NCBI GenBank assembly: GCA_964017045.1
Contig: OZ024794.1
Location: forward strand, 3,303,501-3,367,500
Reading direction: 5' to 3'
DNA from: Omphiscola glabra
Taxonomy: Eukaryota; Mollusca; Gastropoda; Lymnaeidae
Length of the DNA stretch: 64,000 nucleotides
The stretch's first letter is position 1. Every line of letters starts with the position of its first letter. Made by a program: the position numbers and the translations under genes. This document shows positions 11,996 to 21,757 of the stretch, piece by piece. The notes below the pieces were generated by a model. The model was given only the letters and a program-made list of their open reading frames with translations. It searched no databases and had not been told where the DNA came from.

Positions 11996-12250
11996 TACTC
12001 TAATTTCTGATAAACTGAGTGTTAATATCTGTTGAAACAAAATAAATGTGTGTGGCGTACCTGGTTTTTGGGGGGGGGGGGGGTGTAATGATTCTTATAA
12101 AGTTCGTTCCTTGACTGGATGTTTTGTCAAGTAGTTCCAGTAGATGGTAAGTTCCCTGATTGCCTCCACCAAAATGATGTGGGCTATAGCCAGAATTAAA
12201 GAGAGACGGGTACACCAGAGCAGCACCACCGATCATTTCTATATCTAAGA

Positions 12251-12443
12251 CAGCGGTTCTCAACATGTAGGTCGCGAACCCTCAGGGGGTCGAACCACCG
12301 TTTCACAGGGGTCGCCTAAGACCATCGGAAAACACATATCCTCTACAGTTATGAAGTAGCAACTAAAATACAATTGTGGTTGGGGGGTCGCCACAACATG
12401 AGGAACTGTATTAAAAGGTCGGGGCGTTAGGAAGGTTGATTTG
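12251..12443 (+). mobile_element. SPIN-like hAT MITE, right end degraded
   Basis: It begins CAGCGGTTCTCAAC and contains GGTCGCCTAAGACCATCGGA, ACAGTTATGAAGTAGCAAC and ACATGAGGAACTGTATTAAA in the order I recall for non-autonomous SPIN elements of the hAT superfamily. The expected right TIR (GGTTGAGAACCACTG) is replaced after GGTTGA, so no target duplication can be scored. A second, complete copy lies at 46809-47013 in the opposite orientation. Confidence 0.82.
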
Positions 12444-12751
12444 GGTGACATTGTTTATATGAAGAGGGGGCCGTAGTCAACTCGTATTTGTATAAAGGAG
12501 TGGCCCTATGAAACCTTTTTTATATAAGGGTGGGAGGGGCTGGGTGAAATCGTTAATATAACAATAGTGGCTGGACATTAATGTTTACAAATAGAGAGTT
12601 TGGGGGGGGGGGTGGCACTGATTTTGTCTAGAAGGGTCCAAACAATTGCTCAGCTCGGAAAAACTCATTACGTCATTGTTAACTTTATTTGAAACGAATT
12701 CAATTTACGTCACATAACTCGATGTTAATATCATCGTGATCACAGTCACTT
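12444..12751. other. spacer with G-runs
   Basis: No gene. It contains G-rich runs near 12600. Confidence 0.4.
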
Positions 12752-12975
12752 AATTTTAACATACAAAATGCTAGACACATCTTTAACATACAAAATGCTA
12801 GACACATATTTAACATACAAAATGCTAGACACATCTTTAACATACAAAATGCTAGACACATCTTTAACATACAAAATGCTAGACACATCTTTAACATACA
12901 AAATGCTAGACACACCTTTAACATACAAAAATGCTAGGCACATCTTTAACATACAAAATGCCAGACACATCCACA
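12752..12975. repeat. 27-bp minisatellite, 8 units
   Basis: The core is acaaaatgctagacacatct, with ttaacat joining the units. The period is a multiple of 3, so short ORFs on both strands are by-products. Confidence 0.93.
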
Positions 12976-13079
12976 GCTTAGGGACAATCTTTGTTGTGTG
13001 AATACGTTTGTACCAGTGTTATACGATCTGAACTGTGCTCAAATATTTGGACGTCCACTTTTTAATCTTCCCGTCCGTT

Positions 13080-13765
13080 TACAACATTACAACAACACCA
13101 CACTACAACAACATAGCACTACGACAACACAACACTACAACACAACGTTAGGACTGTAGAACACTACAAAAACACCACACTACAACAACACCACACTACA
13201 ACAAGACAACACTACAACAAGACAACACTACAACAAGACAACACTACAACAACACAACACTACAACAACACAACACTACAACAAAACAACACTACAACAA
13301 CACAACACTACAACAACACAACACTACAACAACACAACACTACAACAACACAACACTACAACAACACAACACTACAACAACACAACACTACAACAACACA
13401 ACACTACAACAACACAACACTACAACAACACAACACTACCACAACAACATTTCAACAACACAACACTACAAAAACACCACACTACAACAAGACAACACTA
13501 CAACAACACACCACTACAACAACACAAAATTACAACAACACACCGCTACAATAACACACCGCTACAACAACACAACACTACAACAACACACCACTTCAAC
13601 AACAAACCACTACAACAACACAATACAACACTACAACACACCACTACACCTACACCACACTACAACACACAACACTACGACTGTACCACACTACACCTAC
13701 ACAACACTACAACAGCACAGCACTTCAACACCACACTACAACACACAACACTACAACACTATCAG
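13080..13765. repeat. 16-bp minisatellite (actacaacaacacaac)
   Basis: Around 40 units; nearly perfect in 13230-13440 and degenerate at both edges. The strand is strongly asymmetric (A and C only, almost no G). Confidence 0.92.
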
Positions 13766-13914
13766 CTGTGGCAGGGATTGTCAAGTATAATTAGTTTTGG
13801 AATTATTTTTCTGATGACCTGTCTCTATGACGTTGTTAATTTATAAATACATTTTATGTCTACTATGACAAAGGTAGGTAAGAGCGCTACAAAGGTCATT
13901 ACATTGTGTTACTT

Positions 13915-14300
13915 TTCCCTGACTAGCATGAGTTAAAGATATGTCATCTCACTAGTATGAGTTAAAGATATGTCATCTCACTAGTATGAGTTAAAGATAT
14001 GTCATCTCACTATTATGAGTTTAAAATATGTCATCTCACTAGTATGAGTTAAAAATATGTTATCTGACTAGTATGAGATAAAGATGTGTCATCTGACTGT
14101 ATGAGATAAAAGTATGTCATCTTACTAGTATGAGATAATAATATGTCATCTGACTAGTATGAGATAAAAATATGTCATCTGACTAGTATGAGATAAAAAA
14201 TATGTCATCTCACTAGTATGAGAAAACAATATGTCATCTGACTAGTATGAGATAAAAATATGACATCTGACTAGTATGAGATAAAGATATGTCATCTCCA
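13915..14300. repeat. 29-bp minisatellite, about 13 units
   Basis: The core is ctagtatgagttaaagatat, followed by gtcatctca; units after 14050 change to gagataaaaatatgtcatctg. Confidence 0.92.
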
Positions 14301-14998
14301 ATATGTATGTGCAGTCTTTTCTTCAGACCATTAACGCCTCAAAAGTGTCAGTCAATTTTTCTTTTCGATGAGCCTGCAAAACTTAATTGTACTAACTTTC
14401 TAACCAAAGTTTCTGCAGTGAGAGAATCTACTGCATATATCATTGGATCCAGTAACATAATTAACAAAACTTTAAAATAACAAAAGCATGGGGCAGATTG
14501 AGGAGATTGGAGAGATGGGGCAGATGGGAGAGATGGGGCAGATGGTGTAGATGGGAGAGATGTGGGAGATGGAAAAAACCAGGAGAAACGAGACGAGTGT
14601 GTGAAATATGTACTGTTTGCCTGGCAATTCCTCGTGATAAGAAAGTTTCCGGTAATTTTGAGAGATGGGTATGCGTTTTTTACCATTGCCGCCATCTTGG
14701 TTGACACGAACCGTAAAATTAAGAATAAAACGTTTAAAAATAATGAAAAAACTTCCTAAATCTATACCTCACCCTAACCTGAACCCTAAATCTATCCCTA
14801 AACCTAACCTGAGCCCTAAAGTCATCAGCAACATAACAACACACGCAAATGACGTCATGTACCCATCTTTCAAAATTAGCCAAGTTTCCTTATGATTGAT
14901 CTAGTTATTATTGCTTTGTTTACTATTTTGAGTTGAAGAGCACTGCGTCTCATGTGTCCTGGTTTCCTCGAAAAGAAGTTATTTATTGATACAACTTA
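14301..14998. other. unassigned stretch with purine-rich and telomere-like segments
   Basis: 14497-14574 is a short array of ggagagatggggcagatg. 14760-14822 holds degenerate telomere-like motifs (CCCTAA, CCTAACCTGAACCCTAAA). The 119-codon minus ORF at 14348-14707 has no recognised domain and overlaps the purine-rich array. Confidence 0.45.
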
Positions 14999-15253
14999 CT
15001 ATGGGGTCCCGGTTGTGGTTTTGTCTGCACATGGAGGCACCAATGGGGCAGGGCATGGGCAGACCGGCATCTCGGGCTCCTCTTGAGGAGGGGGCGTCGG
15101 GGGTTTCTTGATCTTCTCCTCCGTGACTTTCATCCCACACGGTGGTGGCATAGGCGTACATGGTGGTCTCTGGTACTCTTCAAGCTGAGGCTCCTCCAAC
15201 GGTTCTGGGGGAGGGTATTTGCTCTCGCAGGGTTGAGCAGGAGTCTCACTCAT
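14999..15253 (-). CDS. small Pro/Cys-rich protein, paralogue 3
   Basis: An 84-residue minus-strand ORF. The first true ATG is at 15251-15253 (MSETPAQPC), matching the MSE start of the paralogue at 1578-1805; the two codons upstream begin with TTG. Ordered blocks shared with the other two copies are EEYQRPPCTPM, PPPCGMKV, PPTPPPQEEPEMP, VCPCPAP and PPC. The stop codon TAG overlaps a perfect donor-like GTAAGT, so the ORF may be a first coding exon, as also suspected for the 1578-1805 copy. It lies 13 kb from the other two in the same orientation. Function is not recognised. Confidence 0.62.
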   Translation of the reverse strand: MSETPAQPCESKYPPPEPLEEPQLEEYQRPPCTPMPPPCGMKVTEEKIKKPPTPPPQEEPEMPVCPCPAPLVPPCADKTTTGTP

Positions 15254-16129
15254 CTTCAAAACGAACTTGGGGGCGGAAGTAGGTTTAATTAATGGCAGGA
15301 ATCGGATGGTATTATTAATTAATTTGGTCGCTTACAAGAAATCCGCCATGTAAACAACTATAGAAAAAAAAACGAATTCTTGTATTGACAGGAAGTTGTC
15401 ACACGAATGGTATGATTGCGTCATTGGATATTTTGTTGTATGAGGTAGTCTGGGTTCAAGAGTATAGTCTTGTGGTTCCTTGAATGCATTCAAAGCTCAC
15501 TTCCGTTTCTAATCAAATTGTGGTATGGCCATTCCCCGGCATTAAAAGTGCAAATCTTAGAAGCTAATTTTGAACAAATAATAGATCCTTCAATCAAACT
15601 TGAAAAATTATTAAATAATTACTTTAAAATAAAAATATATGTATTTCCTTCATTTTATAAAATGAATCGCTCATTAACTTAAAACAAAATTATTTAGGTC
15701 GGTCAGTTCGGGGAAGAAATATTTTCTTTATCTTGAGGGCTGGCATTTTCAGTCTTTCATGGAATGGAGTGGTTAAACGTTTGGCCTACTCCGGGGGGAG
15801 AGGCCATACTGAGATACCCCATGCTAATCCATGTATCCATGCAGTCATTATGTATCTATCTTTTACCATTACAGAAGGTACTCCAATGGTGTTAAATTAA
15901 TCCTTTCTCGACTCCAATTCCTAACTACATCTATTTTCAAATAAGCACATTCACAACCCGACATATTTTAATAAATTAAAATATGCAGTGAGTCTGCCTC
16001 AGCTGTATCTCAAATGTTAGCACTCTAACTTCAATGCTCGGTTTTTTAGGAAGTCATTTTAAAACATTTGTTCAGGGTGGTGGCATTTATTTCCAATCAA
16101 CTGTAAAGCATTAGCAACGGATCAAGCAT
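15254..16129. other. unassigned stretch
   Basis: AT-rich with no array and no recognised gene. A segment near 15760-15850 (gagtggttaaacgtttggcc) recalls tRNA-derived SINE sequence but lacks a clear A/B box pair. Confidence 0.35.
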
Positions 16130-16394
16130 TGTGGCGTACCTCTGTACACAAATGCGGCGTACCTCTGTACACAAAGGCGGCGTACCTCCGTACACAAAGG
16201 CGGCGTACCTCTGTACACAAAGGCGGCGTACCTCTGTACACAAAGGCGGCGTACATCTGTACATAAAGGCGGCGTACCTCTGTACACAAAGGCGGCGTAC
16301 CTCTGTACACAAAGGCGGCGTACCTCTGTACACAAAGGCGGCGTACCTCTGTACACAAAGGCGGCGTACCTCTGTACACAAAGGCTGCGTACCT
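16130..16394. repeat. 23-bp minisatellite derived from LINE family A
   Basis: About 12 units based on ggcgtacctctgtacacaaa. The unit equals the left edge of the adjacent LINE tail and corresponds to the tggcgttccactttacacag stretch in the copy at 475-495, so the array grew from LINE coding sequence. Confidence 0.88.
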
Positions 16395-16510
16395 CTGTAC
16401 ACAAAGGCTCCATACATCATGAAGCCAACAGGACAGCTGCTGCAGAGCACAAAACACATGCCAGAAAAGCCCGGGTTAACTCTGCACCCAAAGGACAGTG
16501 TTACAATTTC
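16395..16510 (+). pseudogene. LINE family A tail fragment
   Basis: The plus strand reads VHKGSIHHEANRTAAA followed by KTHARKARVNSAP, parallel to HRGSMQHEVNRTAAV and RHARKARSDSAP at 530-620. The Cys finger is missing. It is joined on the left to the 23-bp array that copies its first codons. Confidence 0.7.
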
Positions 16511-16890
16511 TGTCAAACCATCTTATTTTGAGTATCCTTCGCAAGCATCTGTTTATTAAAACCTGCAGTTTTTTTAATGTTTGTTTTTTGATGTTCTACA
16601 AGTTTCACAGCCATACAGAAGAAGTGCCTTGACATTTGAGTTGAATATTTTTAACTTTGTTTTGTTAGTATTTCACTTGAGTTCCAGATGTTTGCCAGTG
16701 CATTGAATGCTCGTATGGACTTTTGGACCATAGACTTTATGTCCTCATTTGTCCCACCATTTTTATTTATGATGCTTCCCAAGCATGTAAAAGTCTCAAC
16801 TTCTTCAAGAGAGGCTCATCTCAGGTTAATGACTCCATCATCCACTGCATTTATTCTTAAGGTCTTGGTTTTCCCTTTATTTATGCTAAG

Positions 16891-17003
16891 TCCAACTAGC
16901 TGGGATACAGAGTCAAGTCCAACGTGCTGGGATACAGAGTCAAGACCAACGTTCTGGGATACAGAGTCAAGACCAACGTGCTGGGATACAGAGTCAAGTT
17001 GTG
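16891..17003. repeat. 27-bp in-frame repeat inside the LINE RT
   Basis: Four copies of a unit containing gctgggatacagagtcaag. It is in frame, so it adds nine residues per copy to the decayed RT. Confidence 0.85.
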
Positions 17004-17958
17004 TTGCTTTCTCCTGCATTTGTTATGGCTATGTGATAAAAGTGCAATGTCATCTGCAAAATACAAATTCTCCAACTGTCTGAAAGATGTTCAGTGGTTT
17101 CCATTTTTCCCATCACGTGTTGTTTCTCTCATGATCCAGTCAATGGATAACAGAAAGAGGAATGGTGAAAGCAGACATCCCTGTCCAACTCCAGATTCTA
17201 TCATAAACTAATAGCCTTGTATGTGTTCTTAATTACGTTAGTTAGCTTTTGGGGAATATCATAATGTCTTAGTAGTTTCCAGAGTGTATCTCTGTCTAAG
17301 TTGTCAAATGCTTTCTCGAAGTCGACAAAATTTAGGTGCAATGATGCATTCCACTCCAAGCACTGTTCAATGATCATGCGCCGGATTGCAATTTGGTCAG
17401 TCCAGGGTCTGTTTTCTTTAAACCCAGCCTGTTCATCTCTTTGTTTGGATTCTATCGCTTTTTCCATTCTCTACATAAAAATTCTATTTAGTATTTTAAC
17501 TGGTACAGTAAGCACCATAATTCCTCTATAGTTTCCACACTCTTGGAGGTCTCCTTTATTTGGAAGTTTGACCAAGTATCTTTCCCTCTACTCCATGGGT
17601 TTTTCTTCTTTGGTCCCAGATAGTCACAATTAGCTGGTGAAGTATGCTTGATGACAGTTCCAGGTATACCTTTAGTACTTCTGCAGGTACTCCATGCAAC
17701 AGAGCCGGCAGCCTTTCCATTCTTCAATAGTTTGATCGCATTTTTAATTTCTGTTCTGTCGGGTGCATTGCAGTCAATGAGGAGATCTTCCTCTGCAGGG
17801 TGAATTTCAATTTCACGTGTGTTTTTTTTTTTGGGGCTGGCCTGTTTAGTAGTTCTTTGAAATATTCTAGCCATCTTTTCTTTTGTTCACCTTTGTTGGT
17901 TAGCTTTTTCCATTATTTGTCTTTGATTTGGACTGCTTTGTTGTTGAAACTTTCCTGT

Positions 17959-18060
17959 CAGCCTCTTTGTTGCATTGTACAGGTCCCTTAGGTTACCTTT
18001 TGATGCAGCCTCTTTGTTGCATTGTACATAACCCTTAGGTTACCTTTTGATGCAGCCTCC
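17959..18060. repeat. 47-bp duplication inside the LINE
   Basis: Two complete copies at 17959 and 18006 plus a third start at 18053, containing ctctttgttgcattgtaca and cttaggttaccttttgat. Confidence 0.85.
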
Positions 18061-18109
18061 TTGGCAATGTGAGCGGTACGTCTACTCTCTAAAGAGTGTG
18101 CTTCGACAA

Positions 18110-18475
18110 TCAGTTTGCCTCGTCGTCAGCTAGTGCGATCCAAAGCAAGTTTTCCGATGAATTCAGGTCAATGTCCATGAATTTGATGGACACTTTTAGG
18201 CAATCTTTGCAGCGCTTTTCTGTCCACCAGCAGAGTGTATTCCCTTAGGAAAGTTCACCGTACATTAGTTATTTAGGCAGTCTCCTGTCTGGTATTCTCA
18301 AAACATGTCCAGCCCATCTGGCTTGTCCTATCTGTACGTTATTTAAGTACGTGTGGATACTGAGAAAATTTATATAGACTGTTGTAGTACTTCTGTATCC
18401 TGATTTTGTCCTGCCGCAATATGCCAAGAAGCTTGGATAAACAGCGTAGGTGGAGATGGTTTTGTTGTCTAGCAT
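18110..18475 (-). pseudogene. LINE family A C-terminal tail, minus strand
   Basis: The minus strand reads RWAGHVLRIPDRRLPK, then a degraded YGEL segment, RCKDCLKVSIKF and ENLLWIALADDEANCL, the order of the post-RT tail of this LINE family. It lies upstream of an RT domain on the same strand, so it is the end of a second copy placed head-to-tail with the RT at 16600-18110, or the result of a rearrangement. Confidence 0.65.
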
Positions 18476-19215
18476 GTCTGCTGTACTCTTTCCAATGTCT
18501 CTAGCATGCTAGTATATAGGAGAGTTTTTAAAAATAATATTGCTTTATATACCTTTAGTTTGATGATACTACTGAAGCCCCTTCACTCCCAGACCCGTTG
18601 AGTCGTCAAAAACGACATTTGCTTAAGAAATTACATTGGTAATTTCTTCATCTATTCTTGCTGACCGTGAGAGTAGCTATTCTCAAACGGGATCCCGGCA
18701 ACCCCGGCATCATTTTAGACAACTATATAGAGACCTCCCGACAAATCGCACCATCCCGGGAAATGACGCGTACAAGCTTTTAGAATACAATCTTTTTTTA
18801 TTTTTACATTTCACACATCGTCACAATTCTTGCTATAACATAGGACCAGTAACATGTCACTGTAGTTAAGTGTGCTGAATTATTAAGCTGAGCAACTCTT
18901 GTACTCAGGTCCTCAAGCGTTTCTTAGTCACGACCACATTTGTATAAAAGCAAAGTAAATGAAGCGATACATTGGAAAAAGGTTTTTAAATAGTTTTCAT
19001 TTTTGGAAATGAAAACATTAAAACTATACTTTTGATTATAATACAATGATGAGTAACGACCAATGAAATCTTATGATGGAAATCTTAATTAAATCTTTAA
19101 AACACAAATTGAGAAGTTGCTGCAGAAGATGTGTGGATTCGCCCCGCTACTTGTGGATTCTGTCCCTTCATTGAAATGTTAAGTTATTTTTTGTAAAGAG
19201 TTTCCTTGAGCTGAC
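18476..19215. other. unassigned stretch
   Basis: AT-rich sequence with no recognised gene, array or transposon end. Confidence 0.4.
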
Positions 19216-19572
19216 TGGTTTTGGTTGGTACTGAATAATACTGGATGGTACTGGCTGGTACTGGTTGGTACTTGCTGGTACTGGTTGGTAGTTGCTGGTA
19301 CTGTATGGTACAGGTTGGTAGTTGCTGGTACTGTATGGTACAGGTTGGTAATGGCTGGTACTGGTTGGGACAGGCTGATACTATTTGGTACTAGTTGGTA
19401 CTTGCTGGTACTATGTGGTACTGGTTGGTACTGGTTGGTACTTGCTGGTACTGGTTGGTACAGATTGGTAATGGCTGATACTGGTTGGGACAGGCTGGTA
19501 CTGGTTGGGACAGGCTGGTACTATTTGGTACTAGTTGGTACTGGTTGGTACAGGTTGGTTCAGGCTGGCACT
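19216..19572. repeat. 10-bp minisatellite (tggtactggt)
   Basis: About 35 units of a 10-bp repeat, often in 20-bp pairs alternating tggtactggc and tggtacttgc. Confidence 0.92.
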
Positions 19573-19730
19573 TAGCCAATCGATCAGTTGTGTGCTGCAT
19601 CTTCAGTTCTGACCTAGAATTTAGGGCAAAGTTCATGAGCCATTACGAGGTCTCTAAAAAAACAGTTTCTTTGACTTTCGTAATGGCTTGCAGTCAACAG
19701 CGATTGAACAGCCCTCCGTTTGACCTGTGT

Positions 19731-19792
19731 TCGGGGGCGTAGCTAGGGGGTGCGGACTACACCAGGTGACAACAATCCTAGCTACGCCACTG
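19731..19792. mobile_element. mini TIR element, GGCGTAGCTAGG family
   Basis: A 62-bp segment with ggggcgtagctaggg at the left and cctagctacgccactg at the right, the termini of the larger element at 22626-23153. The left tip is degraded. Confidence 0.6.
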
Positions 19793-20111
19793 CATGTGCC
19801 TAAATGTCATTTAAAATATCAGTTTCTGTTCTGTTTGATTAAAATCTTTAAACCAAAAAATCTTTATTCCGAACAACAAGGTTTTTTATTCTCTGAATTA
19901 AAATGTCGTTGGAATATTGGGTAAGCCTACTCCCTTCCCTTGTAAACGTATGCCTGCATTTGTGTGTGTGTAAAAGTGTGTGGGTTTTTTTTTTGGGGGG
20001 GGGGTGGGGGTGAGGGGGCGCGGCAGTAAGAACTACATTATACTTAAAATGTTAGTATGTATTGCTATTTAATTTCAAGGTCATAAATATTTTGATTTAC
20101 GTATAGAACAT
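19793..20111. other. unassigned spacer
   Basis: No gene; poly-T/poly-G run near 19985-20010. Confidence 0.4.
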
Positions 20112-20612
20112 TGTGATTCAAATTATGTACACTCTTCGTGTAATTCAAATTGTGTTCACTCGTCATGTTATTCAAATTGTGTACACTCTTCATGTTATTC
20201 AAATTATTGTGCAACCTCTTCATGTAATTCAAATTATGTACACTCTTCATGTAATTCAAATTGTGTACACTCTTCATTTTTTTCAAATTGTGTAAACTCT
20301 TCATGTTATTCAAATTATTGTGCACACTCTTCATGTAATTCAAATTATGTACACTCTTCATGTATTTCAAATTGTGTACAGTCTTCATGTTATTCAAATT
20401 GTGTACACTCTTCATGTTATTCAAATTATTGTGCACACTCTTCATGTAATTCAAATTGTGTACACTCTTCATGTAATTAAAATTGTGTACACTCTTCGTG
20501 TAATTAAAATTGTGTACACTCTTCATGTAATTAAAATTGTGTACACTCTTAATGTGATTCAAATTGTGTACACTCTTCATGTGATTCAAATTATTGTGCA
20601 CACTCTTCCCCG
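20112..20612. repeat. 27-bp minisatellite
   Basis: The core is cttcatgtaattcaaattgt followed by gtacact; some units are 3 bp longer (attattgtgcacact). Open frames on both strands are by-products. Confidence 0.92.
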
Positions 20613-21757
20613 TACATATGTTTGTTTTATCGATCACATATGTCGATTCCCCACATCACCCGTTAGCTTTCTTTAACTGTGAGAGGGGAAACGATAGGCG
20701 TAGTTATGAAACGAGTCATAGGTTCAAGACAAAAATACTCCTCCCTCCCTTACACACTCAATATACCAACTCACCCCTAAGCCGTCTACCCCATTTCACC
20801 CCTACACTACTCTTCACTTACACACCCCTTTTCCCACCCCTAAACTTTTCCCACTTTATCCTCATTGGGTCATCATGGAAGATATATTTTTAATGCAACC
20901 ATCCTCACTTGACGGAGCGCGAATTATAATGTGGGCATAATCGGTAGATTTGTCCTTAACTCGCCTCCTCACTAATATTTCATTCTCAAACACGGACCCT
21001 GCTTAAAATAACAAGTGTTAGTGATCTCAGATTAATTTTGTTTTTGCGCCCCATCCCAACCCCCACGATAATAGTAATAGTGGCAAACTCAAAGACTAGA
21101 CTGTTACACATTCTTGCTACGCCACTGTTCTGGAATCAACAGATTCATTCTTTTTTATTTTTCTATCTGACTATACTCACTAGCTCTATTTTCATTTTTT
21201 TTAATAATTAAATTTAAATAAGACCCTGTTCTTGGAAAGCTTAAAACTCTTCGAAACTACATTATGCCAATCTAAACAAAATGCCGTAGTACAGCCATGT
21301 GGTCTTTCATTAACAGATAAAAATGTGCACGTTTTTTTTTTTAGTGTAACCTCTAAATTTTAGAATCTTATTCTCTCCAAATATTAACTTACACGTGGTC
21401 ATGTGCTAATTTTACTTGTCGTGAAATGATTGGTCTATTAAAATAGATTGTATAAATGCGCACAAATTCTAAGTTTTAAATAAAAATAACATAAGTTAAC
21501 CTTAGCATTTATATTTTTACTAAGATTGAAATAAATAATACTTATGTATCGAAGGATGCAAGTCTTAAGTTACATTTCATAATTATAATAGTCTGCTAAC
21601 ATGCACTGACAAGTACTTTTTTCTTGCATTGACCCGGATGTTGTTATGCTAGAGATTTCTATCCTCACAACTAGTTACCAGCCGGTATATTTGTATCTTA
21701 AACCGTGTCTACCGTAAATTTAAACTTACTGCACATAAAAATATTAAAGAAATCATT
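20613..21757. other. upstream region of PDIA4
   Basis: AT-rich. It should contain the PDIA4 promoter and 5' UTR, but I cannot place a TSS. I see no CCAAT-N9-CCACG ER stress element; a CACGTGG at 21392-21398 is the only UPR-like core noticed. 21115-21127 is a lone right terminus (ttgctacgccactg) of the GGCGTAGC family. Confidence 0.4.

Larger units (their letters stand above)
16600..18110 (-). pseudogene. LINE reverse transcriptase (family A-like), degenerate
   Basis: Reading down the minus strand: GNLRVMYNATKRL, RWLEYFKELLNRP, KNAIKLLKNGKAAG, LVKLPNKGDLQECGNYRGI, EQAGFKENRPWTDQIAIRRM, LNFVDFEKAFDNLDRDTLW, the catalytic-type LYFADDIALLSH, then INKGKTKTLRIN and FTCLGSIINKNGGTNEDIKS. These are the ordered RT blocks of APE-type non-LTR retrotransposons (FADD box). 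The frame shifts several times (near 17870, 17640, 17500 and 17210) and a stop follows INLR, so the copy is inactive. Two internal tandem expansions occur: 27 bp four times (16891-17003, LDSVSQHVG) and 47 bp twice (17959-18060). Confidence 0.85.

Noticed and set aside
14348..14707. 119-codon minus ORF as a gene
   Set aside because: Low complexity over the purine-rich array, no domain, no supporting splice or start context.
14760..14822. Interstitial telomere (CCCTAA motifs)
   Set aside because: Only a few degenerate motifs mixed with CCTGAA and TCTATC; no perfect tandem run.
15760..15850. tRNA-derived SINE or tRNA gene
   Set aside because: A-box-like phrase but no B box, no cloverleaf and no A-tail.
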